From the NCBI GenBank assembly GCA_900239685.1, contig OENT01000653.1, positions 24,429 to 88,428 on the forward strand: a DNA stretch of 64,000 nucleotides. The letters run 5' to 3'. Of this stretch, positions 1-13,555 are shown piece by piece. The DNA is from Rotaria macrura. Taxonomy: Eukaryota > Rotifera > Eurotatoria > Philodinida > Philodinidae. The notes under the pieces were generated by a model. The model saw nothing but the letters and a program-made list of their open reading frames with translations, ran no database searches and was not told the DNA's origin. The stretch's first letter is position 1. Each line of letters begins with the position of its first letter. Both the position numbers and the translations under genes were made by a program.

Positions 1-62
1 AATTCTATTCATGATAGACAGAAGAAAAAAAAACGTTTCTGAAATAAAAATTTCAATTGTAG

Positions 63-1287
63 ATAAATCCAAATCGTTCAAATCGTCAACTACTATGTGA
101 ACCGTGCCGTGTATGTGGTTATGACAAAACTACTGGCCGTAATTTCGGTGTGATAACTTGTTCAACGTGCAAAGCATTTTTTCGAAGAAATGGTCGTTCG
201 GGCTCTGTAAGTGAAAACAATCAGACGAAATTTTAAAAAAAATACGTTGCTAATCATTCTTCTATTTGATTAGTCTTTACCACCTTGTCGTTTTGGTGGT
301 CAGTGTTCCGTAAATGAACGAACACGTCGTCAATGTCCATCATGTCGTTTAGCTAAATGTTTTGCTGTTGGTATGCAGAAAGATTTGATACGAACAGAGG
401 AGGAACGTGCAGCTCGTTTACAATTAGTTAGAGCTAACCGGTTGCAACGAAATGAAAAATTAAAGCAGAAACCATGTTACGACATTCATGACAATGACTC
501 TTCAAATAACAGTTCACTAATTCCAACATTAGCATCACATGATTGGATTAAATTAACTAATATTCGAAGTGCCTATGAACATTTTTGTTTGTATCCTATT
601 TTACGTTCGGAAGAAGAACGTGAAGAATATTTAAATACTCAACCAATCAAATGTCGGTTAAAAGAACATTCGTTCATAAATGCACTAAATACACGTCTAT
701 TGTCATTATCTGCATTTTTTCGTGCAACTATACCAGAATTTTCTGTTGGTATGAATAGTAATGATCGTCAATGGTTAATACGTACGAATTTACGTTATTT
801 AATGCTATTTTCAACAATGGATCTAATGAATATCAATGGAAATCAGTTGCATTTTGATGAAACTAAAGCTTGTCATAATGCGTATTTATATGTTTATGGA
901 CAAGATTTAATCACACGTGAACAATATTTAATACATAAATTAAATCATTTAATTGGCAGTGATCCAGTATTAAGTAAAATTATCCAAATTATTTTATTTC
1001 TTTCGCCATGTTTAGTTACAAACTATTCACCAAACATAAATTCTTATGAACCACCATTAGAAACAGCCTTACATATAATGCATTCTCAAAAACAATATAC
1101 TGAAGTATTATGGTCATATTTAATTTATCGATATGGAGAAACCCACGCACAAAAATTGTTTATGTTAATAATGGGACAAATTTTACAGCAACAAAAGTAT
1201 GGAGCCGATATCGATAAAGTATTGATTGAAAAGAAACCATTTGGAGATCTTGTCTACTCAATATTAACGTCGTTCTCAATGGACTAA
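63..1287 (+). CDS. Nuclear hormone receptor, 5' end outside window
   Basis: Ligand-regulated transcription factor acting in the nucleus. Two exons are visible, 63-206 and 274-1287, joined in phase 0 by a 67-bp GT-AG intron. The first visible exon follows an acceptor at 61-62, so at least one upstream exon is missing. It encodes the first zinc finger of the DNA-binding domain ([19 protein letters not shown], then CKAFFRR). The second exon supplies the second finger (four Cys ending in [14 protein letters not shown]), a basic extension and a ligand-binding domain; [12 protein letters not shown] fits helix 3. The P-box reads CSTCK instead of the usual CEGCK, nearest to the CESCKAFFRR form of DHR96/DAF-12-type NR1 receptors. 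Subfamily is uncertain, but that it is a nuclear receptor is clear. The stop is at 1285-1287. Confidence 0.87.
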
Positions 1288-4200
1288 ATTAGTAACTAGA
1301 AAAATATATCCATTTGGATACTGTGTTATGGTCAAATACGGTGATTTACGTTTGTAATCGATAAAAGGAAAACTAAAAATAATGTTACATTTATTTTAAA
1401 AGTCTACATAAAACGCTTTGGCTTTTCGTTCTAACTTTTATTTCGTTATATAAACATATGTATGTATTTTGTTTTGTCAGAAAAAAATATATATAGTATT
1501 CAAAGTTATTATTGTAGTTGAAGGTTTTTATTTTTTGAATAGAGAACAGAATTGAATGCAAATACTTGATCGAATGTAAAAGTTTATTTCGTATAATAAT
1601 ACAACTTAACGAGAAGGTCATCCGTCTCTTTTAATGATAAGAGTATAGGGAAAAGAGGAGAACATATAAATCATTATGAAGTTCGAGCGATAAGGTCAAA
1701 ATACTTTTTTTTTCAACAGTACACATTTTCACTGAATAATCTGATTTATTACAGTCTGTATGATTCAAACTCGATAAGTCTCATTGACATAACGTGTACT
1801 TCCATCGGTACTACTATTACAATGAAATAGAGGAATAACTTCTGCGAGTAATATACAGAAAGTTTTTCTCCAGTCGACGTTCCTGCGTTAGTAAAAGAAA
1901 ATGCCTAGAAGAACATATGAAAAATTCTACTACGCGAGCATTGAGGAACCTTGATTGTAAGAATTAATGAATGAAAAAAAAAGAACTTTTTTTTGTTTCA
2001 AAAAATATGGAAATTTCAATGGTCGAGATAACCCTGGATGATTGTCTTACGCATTATCGATAGTACATAAAATAAGTTTCTAGTTGAAAAACAGTTCGAA
2101 GTTTTCTTTTTCATTGTGAATGCAAATAACTAATAAACTTTTCTACGGTACGCAGAGGTAAACACGTTAGATGAATGTGTTTCTTTTGTGACTTCAGAGT
2201 GGAACTGCAGTTATGACAAAAGCATCGTCTCAATTGAAATTATTCTTGAATTTCGATTGTTCAAAATTTATAATGATTGATTTCAGAATCAAATAACATC
2301 AACAACAGTGTCAATCAGTCGAAATTGATATAACAGATGATGACTATCATTCCAAGGCTTTTGTTTTTTTTTTAATTTTCTCTAACACAAGCTGATAAAC
2401 TTTCTAATCATTTAACTATACAAGAAAAGCAAGGACACTATCAAGACGAGACTATTACAATTGTAAACAAATAAATCAACGTATTCATTCAATATTTTGA
2501 CATAAAAATTCGAACATTTGATTTATAATAGGCACAAACAATCTTCATCGATCTTAGACGAAGGTCATTTGAAATTATGTGTCACAACTAGTCCTGGTTC
2601 TGTTGAAAAATCATTCTAATATATCATTGTTTTGTTAAATAGTTTTTTTATTGCACTCTGTTGTTACGTGCTTTGCCAATACGCATGCAGAAAATTAAGA
2701 ATAAAGCAAAGCCTATGCTTCAATATGAGTAGGAACAAGGTTAAATTTTAAAAAATCAGGACTCACTCTTACGTCTATGTGTAATAAATACAAATAAAAC
2801 AATGAGTAATATTCGATTTTTATAGAGAATTTTTCCAGATAAAATAAGTATATGATATAGTGTTCATGATCATAGATATAATAATACTAGTAATCTGGTA
2901 CTAAACACTGTTTATAGTTTAGTAGAATAAATAGATATTATGATAAATTCAGGAGAAAAAAATTTACAATATAAATCTAATGCTTAGACAAAAATCTACT
3001 CGACTTTTTTACATGTTATACTTGTAAAAGCAACCAAACACGTGAAGAAATAACATTAAGTTAAGAAAGCGCAAGATTTATTATAGATAGACGACAATAG
3101 AAACAGAAAATCTCTTTTTATTTAGAAATCATTAATGATAAAAACTGAGAGAACCCGACTAAACGAACACTTTCATTAAAGAAAATAGATGCAGACAAAT
3201 TTTTGCACAAAATCGATAAATTCAATGTTTCTCTTCATGTTATTTATTTGTTCTTCTGAGGAAAAGACCAAATTTACCAGTTGGATGAATATTCATGCAT
3301 CGTTGAAATTGAGTAAATCATCGAATGAGACAGACGGTAATGACTTGTTTCAATGTCTATCATTGACGTTAATTAATAATGTAAATTAACGTTGTTAAAT
3401 TTTTTATGAAACTCATTCTTCGCGGTTTTTCATTCCAAACACTTTATATTCATTTGCATTTTAACTTGGTTTGTCTTTTTTATTCAACATCTTAATAAGT
3501 TAAGAATTACGATGAACTCCTAGTTTTGTTTCTATCTTACAAGTTTCTATCGATAGCAAACAAATCACTAGATAAATTTTAATATCGACTAAAATATTGA
3601 CAATGTTTTCTGTTCGATTATCTTTGCACTGTACTCCATCAAAATTGTTAGAAATATTTTAGTATAAGAATGAAGTTTATCGTTATACGATTGCATTTCA
3701 TTTTTCAAAACACATCACTTTCTCATACGATAATACAGTTATACTCTAAGAATTAAATTCTAATTTCTCTAAGCTAACACTATGCTTTTGACATCTCATA
3801 CAATACATATTTGACTATGCTAAAGAAATAACTGGAAACAAAGAAGATTTTTATTTTCTTTCGTACATAATAAAGTGTATGGAACACAAAAGTTTTGAAA
3901 ATTGCATTTATTATTTAAAAGTGACGAAAGCTATGGGAAATCCTTCTACTGATTTGATTTTGTCTAGTAAGATATTTTTTTTCATACATTCTTGCATATT
4001 GTCTATGGAAGTTTTATTTTTAATCATCGTACACATTTGAAATTCAACGGAATTTTCAAATTAACTGTCATACAAATATTTATCAGTTTTTCGAAACTAT
4101 TTCAGAATTCACTTTGAAATGCGGTGCGACGGATAGCAATTATGCAATCGTTCGTGAATTTTTTTATTTTTCTTTCTTTTATACTTAATCGAAGTTCGTA

Positions 4201-6145
4201 TCCAAAGTTGTCATTTTGTTTGGCGATAATCTCGAGAACGGAAAACTCTAAAATAGCCGATCAAAAGCGAAGTCGATATTTTCTCTTGATTTTGAGATAA
4301 TTAAAATGAAACCGAAAACAGAACTTAGACACATACTTTATTTACTCATGTGTCACACAGCTGTGAGTATAGCTCATTGTGGACCGGCATTCGTTGAGAC
4401 AATCAATCCATAAATTAGTAAACCTCTCTAGACATCGGCCGATAAGATTTGGTTAGAGTATGCCGAGTGATGAATTTGAGAATGGCTACTTTTCATGTTG
4501 CATCTATGTTGAATCTACTATCACAAGAAATTGCTGCGTCATTTATTGACAACCTGTTTCTAATTTGTCAGAATAATTTACAATTCAGTTGTAGGTCGAC
4601 TATGCATTTTCTCTACGATATTCGTTTTTCCTAGAACCCAAGCGAGTACTTCACACCGCACTTTGTACTCAAGTGATGCTCGAGTATCGTCTAGTTGTTT
4701 AGTCCTATTATCTTGTATACGAGTTTAAATTAGAGCTTGTGCGAAAATTTCGTGATTACTTTCCAGTTTCCGAAAATTCAACAGTCACCTGCATCAGTAT
4801 CAGGGTTGAGTTAGTCCTTTCAAAGATTTTGGAAACGCACTAAGTAGATCTCGTCCTTAATAGCAGGAACTTATATGAACAGTTAAACTATATATTGCAA
4901 CAATCTCAGCAGTTGTAACCAGAAAAGAAATCAAGCATTCATTATCAATAACTTGACATTTTCCAGTAGGAAATTCGTTTCTTCAATACTAAATTTCCAA
5001 TGCAATTCGAATTAATGTCCATGTGTTTTAGACTTTGCAACCGATGGTTTATTTGAATAATTGCAAGTGAAAATAATTCTCATAATTCAAATGTCGAATT
5101 TTCTGGTAGATTCAATTCATTATCCAAGACAGTAAAATTCCTTTCGACTGAAACATTTATAGTATTCCATAAATTTTTAGATCTACTAAGTAACAAGATT
5201 TTATAACGAAATTTTATTACATAAATTCTCGGTTAATATTTGATTTTTGCTTGAAAATTTAAAAGAAAAAAAAATAGCTTGAATACGTTTCCCAGACATA
5301 CTAAGGGAATTCTTTTTAGAATTTGTTGAGTCTTTAAACTTCATACTAGATTCCATATGAACTGAGCTAGATTGACCCGTGTTGGCTTAGATGGCTTGCT
5401 CGTTCGAAACAATAAGAAAGATTTATTTTCTCTTGAAATGTGTTCCCGGTTGATCATCGAACATTTAGTCGATTAAACTCGTGAGTTGCTATAGAGCCTG
5501 ATCAAAATCAATAAAATGAACGTAAAAGACATTGATCTTGCCATTTCTAACTTATCCCTTTTTGTACCGAACTTTGTTGGTTTATTGATTGTCATAGTAA
5601 CATTGTCGAGTTCTATTATTTATACTTAAAGTTTCTATTTCGTTGTGTCTGATTGTAATAATTAGAATATAATTATGTTCATAAGCTTCCTAATTGTAAG
5701 GAGCTATCTAAGTAACTTAGTTGCGTGAGTGCTTGTTGACAATATATTATCTATACATTTTCTTTCCTATATAAATGAATACCCTCACAATTCACGTAAA
5801 CAAGTATTAATCCACGAACTGCGTTGAATAGCTTTTTTTATACATTGCGTTGAAAGCTGCTAGTCGTGTAAAATAAACCTTTGAAAATGTTCTTGGTTAC
5901 ACGCAAGTATGTTCTTCTCTTCCTTTTCACTGTTTGCCGACTGCGCTGGCCACAATGAAAGCAAATAGAGAACATTGAAGCGTATAGTATGCATGACGAG
6001 GCATAAAATAAATAGTGAGGAAGAAACAGAAACAGAAAAAAGAAAAAGAAAAAGAAAAGACAAGTATTAAAGTAACTGCAACATTTTTCATTAACTACAA
6101 CGAAGCAAACACACATCAGTCTATTGTAAAAAATTACAATTCATC
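1288..6145. other. Intergenic, no gene recognised
   Basis: About 4.9 kb of AT-rich sequence with frequent stops in all frames. Only short open stretches without recognisable domains are seen. The last few hundred bases presumably hold the promoter of the quinone oxidoreductase gene, but no clear core element was identified. Confidence 0.5.
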
Positions 6146-7166
6146 ATGTCTCGAGCTCCAAGTGCATCAAAAGCCGGTCCAGTAGCAGCACAACCTACTG
6201 CAACTAACAAAGCACGAATTCATGTCATCTACTATTCACTGTATGGCCATATTGCAGCAAGTAAGTATACATCGTGTACAAACGAATAATGTTCGAATTT
6301 AATGTTTTTTTTTAGTGGCCAAATCCATTGCTAAAGGTATTGAAGCCGCTGGTGCTGAAGCTCGTTTAATTCAAATACCTGAAACATTATCACAAGAGGT
6401 GCTAACGAAAATGCATGCTCCAGAAAAAGACAAAAGTATAACAACAATAACTTATGGTGAAGCTGGGGAAAACACCATAGGACTTGAAGATGCACTAACC
6501 AACTGTGATGGTATCTTGATGGGCATTCCAACTCGATTTGGTTCTATGCCAGCGCAAGTCAAAACCTTATGGGATGCAACTGGTGGCTTATGGAAACAAG
6601 GCGCTCTCGTTGGTAAGCCATTTGGTGTATTTTTTTCATCAGCCTCACAAGGTGGCGGGTACGTGAAATCAGTTATTTAAGTGCAGGAAATAAAATATTT
6701 TCTTTCATTCGAACTTCTTCAGACAAGAAACTACAACATTGACATCATTAACTAACTTCGTTCATCATGGAATGGTTTTTGTACGTATTACTCTTCAATA
6801 GCTTTCATTTCAATCAAATATATTCAACTACTTTATTTTATAAATAGGTACCAGTCGGCTATTCATGTCCACTTCAATTGAATATGACTGAAATTCATGG
6901 TGGCAGTCCATACGGTGCAGGTATATGAACTTTAATTTTTTTAAAATTTATATCACGAAGATATACATGTAGGTACGTTCGCTTGTCCTGATGGATCACG
7001 TCAACCGAGTCAACTTGAATTACAGTTAGCTGAACATCAAGGATCACATTTTACACACATAGCAACTGCATTAAAGATAGGTCGAGCTGCATTGCCACCC
7101 AAAGCCGCAAGCGCATCTGATGCAGGTCAAACAAAAACTGAACGTCCACCTTCAGCTAAAAAATAA
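6146..7166 (+). CDS. NAD(P)H:quinone oxidoreductase, WrbA/flavodoxin-like
   Basis: FMN-dependent two-electron reductase of quinones, a cytosolic oxidative-stress enzyme of the WrbA/Pst2/YCP4 family. Five exons: 6146-6260, 6316-6658, 6723-6780, 6848-6920 and 6973-7166 (783 nt, 260 residues), all with GT-AG introns of 52-67 bp. The flavodoxin fold starts at about residue 26 with IHVIYYSLYGHIA, where the phosphate-binding loop is IYYSLYGH (WrbA: VLYYSMYGH). Later family motifs are GIPTRFGSMPAQVKTLWDATGGLW, given here only in outline (GIPTRFG, then MPAQVK, then DATGGLW), FFSSASQGGGQETT across the second intron, HHGMVFVPVGYS and GGSPYGAGTFA. The N-terminal 25 residues are a Ser/Ala/Pro-rich extension, and the C-terminal tail is rich in Ala, Lys and Pro. 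The ATG at 6146 follows an A-rich leader. A possible AATAAA signal lies at 7261. Confidence 0.95.
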
Positions 7167-10100
7167 ACTGATCTAGATACTTATCTATGATGTTTTTAAT
7201 AGGCTTAGTTTTCTTCACTTCTTTTTTTTTAAAGACATATACTGATTTCAGTTTCTGATGAATAAAGTCGACTAACTTACGATTTCTACATTGATAATTT
7301 ACAAGACCAGATGAAATCGTGCTTGCATTTCTTTTTGAAGAAAATGAATGAGAAAAACATCGTTTCCTATCAAGTGTATACAATCCGACTTACACACTGT
7401 CTTATTTTAATCTTTATTTCGATTGATTCCTATTCCATGAAAATGACTTGATTGCTCATGAATTCTGTTGAGAGAAACGAACTGTGTGCCAAACGGGAAA
7501 ACTTGATTTCAATCTATGAAATCAGTTGATTCTTTCATGTAGTGTGTGTTGAATTTATTTGATAATCACGTATCTTGCCTTTTCTTTAAAGATATTGTAT
7601 TCAATATGCAGTTGAATGAGGGATTGAAAAGATAGAGATGCAAATGAAATGCTTATCAGTATAAATACATGCTAAAAAGTACTGTCGAATACAAAAATTT
7701 ATATAAACCATTGAGTTTTATAGTTGCCCATATACTACAGAAAATAGATTAGAATGGCAGTATTTTTTAGAGACGATCACACATTTTTAAAAGTCAATAT
7801 GTAATCATTACGAAGAACTGAGTGTGACATTGCATATGAAACACCCGACACAGCTACAGTACTTCAATGCATTTACGGAATATTTCTTTTGACTTGATTT
7901 CTACAGTAATATTGGTAACGTATGTTATTCTGATTGATAGCGTGTCCAGTATGTTGATGCGTATAGTTTTCCCAAAATGAAATGTGACTCATAGATTTTC
8001 TTTCGGTAATAAAATATAATTTTGTATAGGTTATTGAATATTATGCAATACACAGTTACTTGATGGTTGGTCGAGAAAAAATAGAAATGAATCAAACTAT
8101 TCGATTGAATTTCATTAATAATTGATACCTAGGAAGGATTTGGCATTATGATCGGAAGTACATTCAAGAAACAAAAGTGATTGGATTTAATGTATAAAAG
8201 AAAAAGAAGGCGTTATAATTTATCAAGACAAAAATAGACATTCTAACTTTCTCTATCTATCAGGTTTTGTTTCGAGAAATATGCTATAAAGAATGTCATT
8301 GCTTATTTCAGTTCATGAAATGTATTGATGAGTCTATTTCTTAATAATGATTTTGTTGTTGTCGAGTTGGTGCAATTTATTGGTTTTTTGACAACGATTT
8401 CAATCGATCGACAATGACACATTTACATGTAATGGATGTTTCTCATTAAATGCGTGCGTTTCATAGGACTTTCTTTTCTCAGTTATGCATAACAATATCC
8501 GTGATATTAGTTCAATTACCACGTGATTAGATTCGAACTGAGATCAATAATAGTTTTTGCAATAATTATTTACTGTTTATTATCCTTGACTTCAATTTAA
8601 AAAGAAATTCGCGTCTTATCAATCATTTTCGATCTGCGATGCAAATATTCTTATTTACTTGGTTACACATGAAATGTGAAAGTATGCCCTACAAAAACAA
8701 ATAGAAACGCCACATCTGTCGTACACAGTCGAAGGAGACGATTGATTGATTGAAATTTGTTTACATCGCAATTCGGTAGTTTCGTTATGGGAGATCAATA
8801 AAAGTTGTTCGGACAGAAACCTAGACTTTGAAAGTAAATTCTTCTTTTTGAAGTTCCATGATTTCACTTTGCCATGAGTCAAGGATGATTCAAATAGTAC
8901 ATTATCGTTCTCTTATAATGGTACTATTGAAAGGGAATTTCCAAGTTCATTTCATAAATGATAGCATTCTGGATTCAATTGCTCTCTTTTAAACTAAAGC
9001 AGTTTACCATCGACTATATCAATGCAAAATGAACGTCGTATCAATGATTGTTTTTTCCAAGTACGACGATGTAATAATGGTAGAGGCGACATCTTCGTTG
9101 TTGTGTTATTTCTTGTTAATGACGCACAAAAAATTATTGACCTTAGAGACAGAATAGTAGTTCGTTTCGTTCGAATGAATCACTTTTGACATACTAATCA
9201 CCATACCATATCAATGATCTCTTCCACGGAACAATAATTAGAAAAAGAAACTCTTAGAATTTCAAATCGAATGTATTGTAAAGTCTGCAATATTGTCAAA
9301 TAGAGAATACCAGAATTTCTAATAAAACCAAACGCCAACTGGTCATTCTATATTAGAATGTCAAATTTTGATTGATGAATAAGATGATCGATATTCACTC
9401 GACTCTCTACTACGAGGAATATTTTAAAATATAATCAAACACTTGTCTTGTTAAGTTATTAAGATTGAAATTAATCTGAGCATAACTGAAAAAATTCAAT
9501 ATTGGAAGAAAAGAAAGTCTACTTAGCAGATTTTAAATTTAAGTCAATAGTAATCAAGAAGATTATTAAATCTGAAATACGAAAAAATTCTATTTTCTTA
9601 CTGTTGTGACGACGGTTTATTATTTAACATACAAAAAGAAAATCTGAACACAGTATCTTATAATGAGTTAAGTTGAAGAAAAATCGATTAAAGAAATCTT
9701 TACTTTCCATCTTAATATGTGTTTCAGCATGTGAGTACCATGTCAAACTCTATCGAGATATTCGAAATTTATCGACGCAGTACAAATTGAATCATTGCAG
9801 TTTGAATGATTACTCTGACAAGTATTACACTTATGTGTAGACTCAAGAATTCAATGAACTGCGCATTTCAGTTTGAGTATTTCTTAGCAGAAGTGGAGAT
9901 TGATGCATTGATTGGTAGTTCAGTAGGAAATTCATCAATGTATTTCTTTTTTGCCTGATATCGCAAAAATGATGTTTTACAAACTAAAGGGTATTGATTA
10001 AAGTGATGTTATATCACCCATAACATAATTTAGGATATCTGAAAATCGCATATCTTTTCGTGGATGACAATAGCAGCAGGGTCTTATAACCGTGTGGCTA

Positions 10101-10300
10101 AAACCTATATTACCATATCTAATCGAGTTGTATATCTTCAGGCTCGAAAACTACCAATTTCTCAAATTTTTACTTCAGTGTCTGAATTCTTAAACACTCA
10201 AGAATGAACTTGTGCATTTTGCATGCTTATGAGTATTCCAACTGCTAATATATCATATGTGATGCATCTGAAAACTCACGTCTTTGCATAGCTCCCACCG
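7167..10300. other. Intergenic, no gene recognised
   Basis: The first 100 bp is the 3' flank of the oxidoreductase gene, with AATAAA at 7261-7266. The rest is AT-rich sequence in which I see no coding region, RNA gene or clear repeat. Confidence 0.5.
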
Positions 10301-11631
10301 AACCCCAGTAAGGTTTCTACGAATGACAAATAGCAATCTTGTCAAAAAAGAGATCAGCAGAGAAAACTGTTTCCTGTGAAAAGTCATCAAGAGTATCTAC
10401 TGAAGTAGAAAATGAAAACCGATGTCCTTGCATTTTCTGCACATACGTGAACCAGGGCTTACCATCGTAAGATTCATTTTCCCTACAAAGGTGACATCGT
10501 TTTCGCTCGAGAGAACCTATCTCATGTCCTAATGCAATAAAAACGAGTCACGAAGCAACGTCAACATCATCTAGATCAAAAACAGGTGCATATAATTCAA
10601 CTGCGATAAACAGCACGATACATTCCTCTTCAACATCTACTGCCACCAACAGTTGTGTCTCTAAATCAGAAAACAGTGATGCATTTACGATTTACCACCA
10701 AATAAATCAGATACAAAGTTGAAGCAAATGATTCGTCGACGCCTAAGTAGTGATACTCAAGTTACAGTATTCAATATCAAATGTTATTCGAGGTTTGCCG
10801 TCTTGTCCGTACATGATAAAGCAGACATTCGTCGCATGATTTTCACGACAGCCTCACAAAATCATGCGATCGATTCTTTTCCTGAATATATTTCCAGTTG
10901 TCTTGAATCAACACTCTGTGTGCAATGACATCGCAAAGCTAAAAATGCCACTGATGAAGCTTAAATACGGACTGCTGAAACCTCACTTTATGCTTGATAG
11001 TCAACTACTAATAAAGAAGGTACATTTAGCCTATCGTCTTCTTCGTCATTCAGTCTTTCCATATTGTCCTCTTCAATCTATTCTCAAGTATAATCTCTTT
11101 CACGATGATATACGTCATCATCACCGAAACAAAAACAATCTTCTTTTACAATTAAAGGATCGAAATGTATATGAACATGAACTGACGGTAAGGGCTCTAC
11201 GTTTTGATGATTATAGCATATCTATCGATGCGTACACACCATTACATAATCCAGACGGAAATGGCATCACTATCGAAAATTGGTACACGACAGTAATGCT
11301 CGATTACAAGCCAGACGCAGTGCCATTTTTTTCGACTCTCAGTACGTGATATTTCACTACCATTGGAATGAAAAGATTTCGTTCGCCGAGTTCCGAAATA
11401 CGAATAGCAAGAATCGGCGTAATCAAGATTCGAAGTGCATAAAAAATTTACTATGTTTGACACTGATGCTTACTACTATTGGTGTCATTTGGAATAAATG
11501 CTTTGCGATTGATAATTATGGAATGATCCGTTCTCTGGTTCAATGAAAGGCCCTAACTTTCTACCGACGATAGTAGAAACAGTAAATCAAGATTGTGCAG
11601 ATGTTTGTCAGAACTAAGCATTGACTGTCCA

Positions 11632-12001
11632 AGCAGACAAGAATTTGGAAACACGCGTTTAAACGCATCAAACGAGAACCGCGATTGCCACCCATTCACG
11701 CCCACGAATAAAACGCAATAAACGCGTTTTTTGTGTAAAATTTTCGCTATTTAATTGTGAAAACGCCAAAATGTTCAGAAATTGAGAGTTTACACGAGCT
11801 CTTATTTCAGACGTATTCAGAACTTTCGAAACAATGCGTGTAAACTCTCAATTTCTGAACATTTTGGCGTTTTCACAATTAAAAAGCGAAAATTTTACAT
11901 AAAACACGCATTTATTGCGTTTTATTTATGGGCGTGAATGGGTGGCAATCGTGGTTCGCGTTTGATGCGTTTAAACGCGTGTTTCCAAATTCTTGTCTGC
12001 T
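11632..12001. mobile_element. Palindromic MITE, about 370 bp
   Basis: An almost perfect inverted repeat occupies the whole element: the left arm starts AGCAGACAAGAATTTGGAAA and the right arm ends in its reverse complement at 12001. The arms are about 160 bp and meet around a short unpaired centre near 11795-11835. There is no coding capacity. CGCGTTTAAACGC motifs occur near both ends. A clear target-site duplication was not found. This is the form of a non-autonomous DNA transposon (foldback MITE), inserted into the decayed gene around it. The high arm identity suggests a fairly recent insertion or gene conversion between the arms. Confidence 0.85.
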
Positions 12002-12904
12002 CGGGTGGTAGATGCCCGCTCTTGCTCAATATGACTAATCAGACGTTACCTAACGATGAATATCGATCACGAGATGGAACTTAAGAAGAGAATCTATTTC
12101 GTTGTTCGAACTGTAGTCTTAGTCTTGATGTAAATATGGACGAAACAAAGCGAAGCGATCGATTTTACTGTACAGAAGATGTTCGACTAAAACCGATATG
12201 GAAGAGCGATTTTATGTATCCGGTGGATGATTTTGTAGTCTTGTACAACGCATTGGGATTCACATTTTTTTCGTCATTCAGGTGATGAAAGATATGCTTT
12301 CGTGGAAGATTCTATCTATAGTATCTATTTTATAGCTATGGCTGATATTGCCCTGTCTGAATTGAAAAATCAAAGACTACTATGCACAAGAAAATTAAGA
12401 ATGTATTTGCTATTGCTTATCATGAAAATCACGATTGTTTGGTTCCTTCTTCGGATCCGGTGCCTTCAAAAATCCTCTTCAACAAATATCTGCTCTCTTC
12501 AAATCAGTGCTTCATCAATATACTGGATACTTTTGAAGCATTCATTTTAAATATTATCATCGACAATAACAACACGGGGAATAAATTCAATTCCCACGTT
12601 AATTTTTCTCTTTTTCAACAAGTGCTTAACGACCCATCAGTTATTCCACAAAGTCTCAACTTGATCAATATGACATGTGAACCTTTTCGACTGTTAAACA
12701 ATATAGGACCAAATAGAAAGATTGATTTAAATGATGTGCACATCTGTCAGTTACCACCGTGTCAGCCAAAGGCTCCCAGTCATACCATAAGCAACATAAC
12801 CCATCTTATTTTATCACCCACCGATTTTTCCGTATTGAAGTTCTTGAAAATATACGCATATGATGACTTTCACATGTATTCCTTCATTCATTATATCAAA
12901 AAGC

Positions 12905-13555
12905 CATGGTGGAGATGAGTGCAAAAAGATCAACGATGAACTGCATGTTCATCAATTTGACCATCCGGAATGTTGTTCCGATGATGGCGCCTGTATAAAC
13001 TTGAAAAAGGATCATTTAACTACTTATCTTCATGTGCCTCTGTGTGAGGATGACTTGAAATGCATTTTTCATGTCGAGCGCAAAACTGATCATTGTCACG
13101 TTTATTATCATTACCGACCAAAATGTTTGAAAAGTCGTTTCTATGCAAATAGTCACGAAGAACAACACTTGGGTGACTTCTAAAATCGGCTCTGATAAAC
13201 ATATCCCTTTACACCGTTTTTATGCCTATTCCATAGTCCCTTTTACAGAAAGTTCCGATTCCCAAGCTATTGCATGTGAGACTCGTATACATTGCAAGAC
13301 TTATTCTCATATTTGTCCTTTTGGACAACAGTGTCAAGATACTACGTTATTACTACTTGAAACGTTCATCCATATTCCGAGAAAATCATGTTCCTACGCA
13401 GATCGATGCACGAATATTGACAACGAGGAACATTTGATTTCCTTTTCCCATCCTAATATTCGATATATGCGAGAGTTTATCCATGCCAAGAGATCGACAT
13501 CATCACTTAGAAAAATCATGACCACGTTAGTATTGGGCGATATTTTGCTTTGAAT
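12905..13555 (+). pseudogene. Tandem PBZ-like zinc-finger array (relic)
   Basis: Translation in two successive frames gives about six consecutive units of the form C-x5-C-x(6-9)-H-x3-[YF]-x-H, often followed by P. The clearest is encoded at about 13387-13455: C-SYADR-C, seven residues, H-LISFS-H-P. Others include C-PFGQQ-C (13318-13335), C-EDDLK-C followed by H-CHVYY-H (about 13040-13115), and a unit with H-LTTYL-H (about 13013-13035). The spacing matches the poly(ADP-ribose)-binding zinc finger (PBZ), whose consensus is C-x-[FY]-G-x2-C-x6-H-x3-[FY]-x-H. Some units lack a ligand, and the array breaks frame at about 13180. In a live relative these fingers would be expected to bind poly(ADP-ribose) or a nucleic acid. 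That role is inferred from spacing only. Confidence 0.6.

Noticed and set aside
5838-6116. Minus-strand open frames before the oxidoreductase gene
   Set aside because: They arise from a purine/pyrimidine-rich stretch (AAGAAAAAG runs) and give Phe/Leu-rich low-complexity translations overlapping the promoter side of a clear gene.
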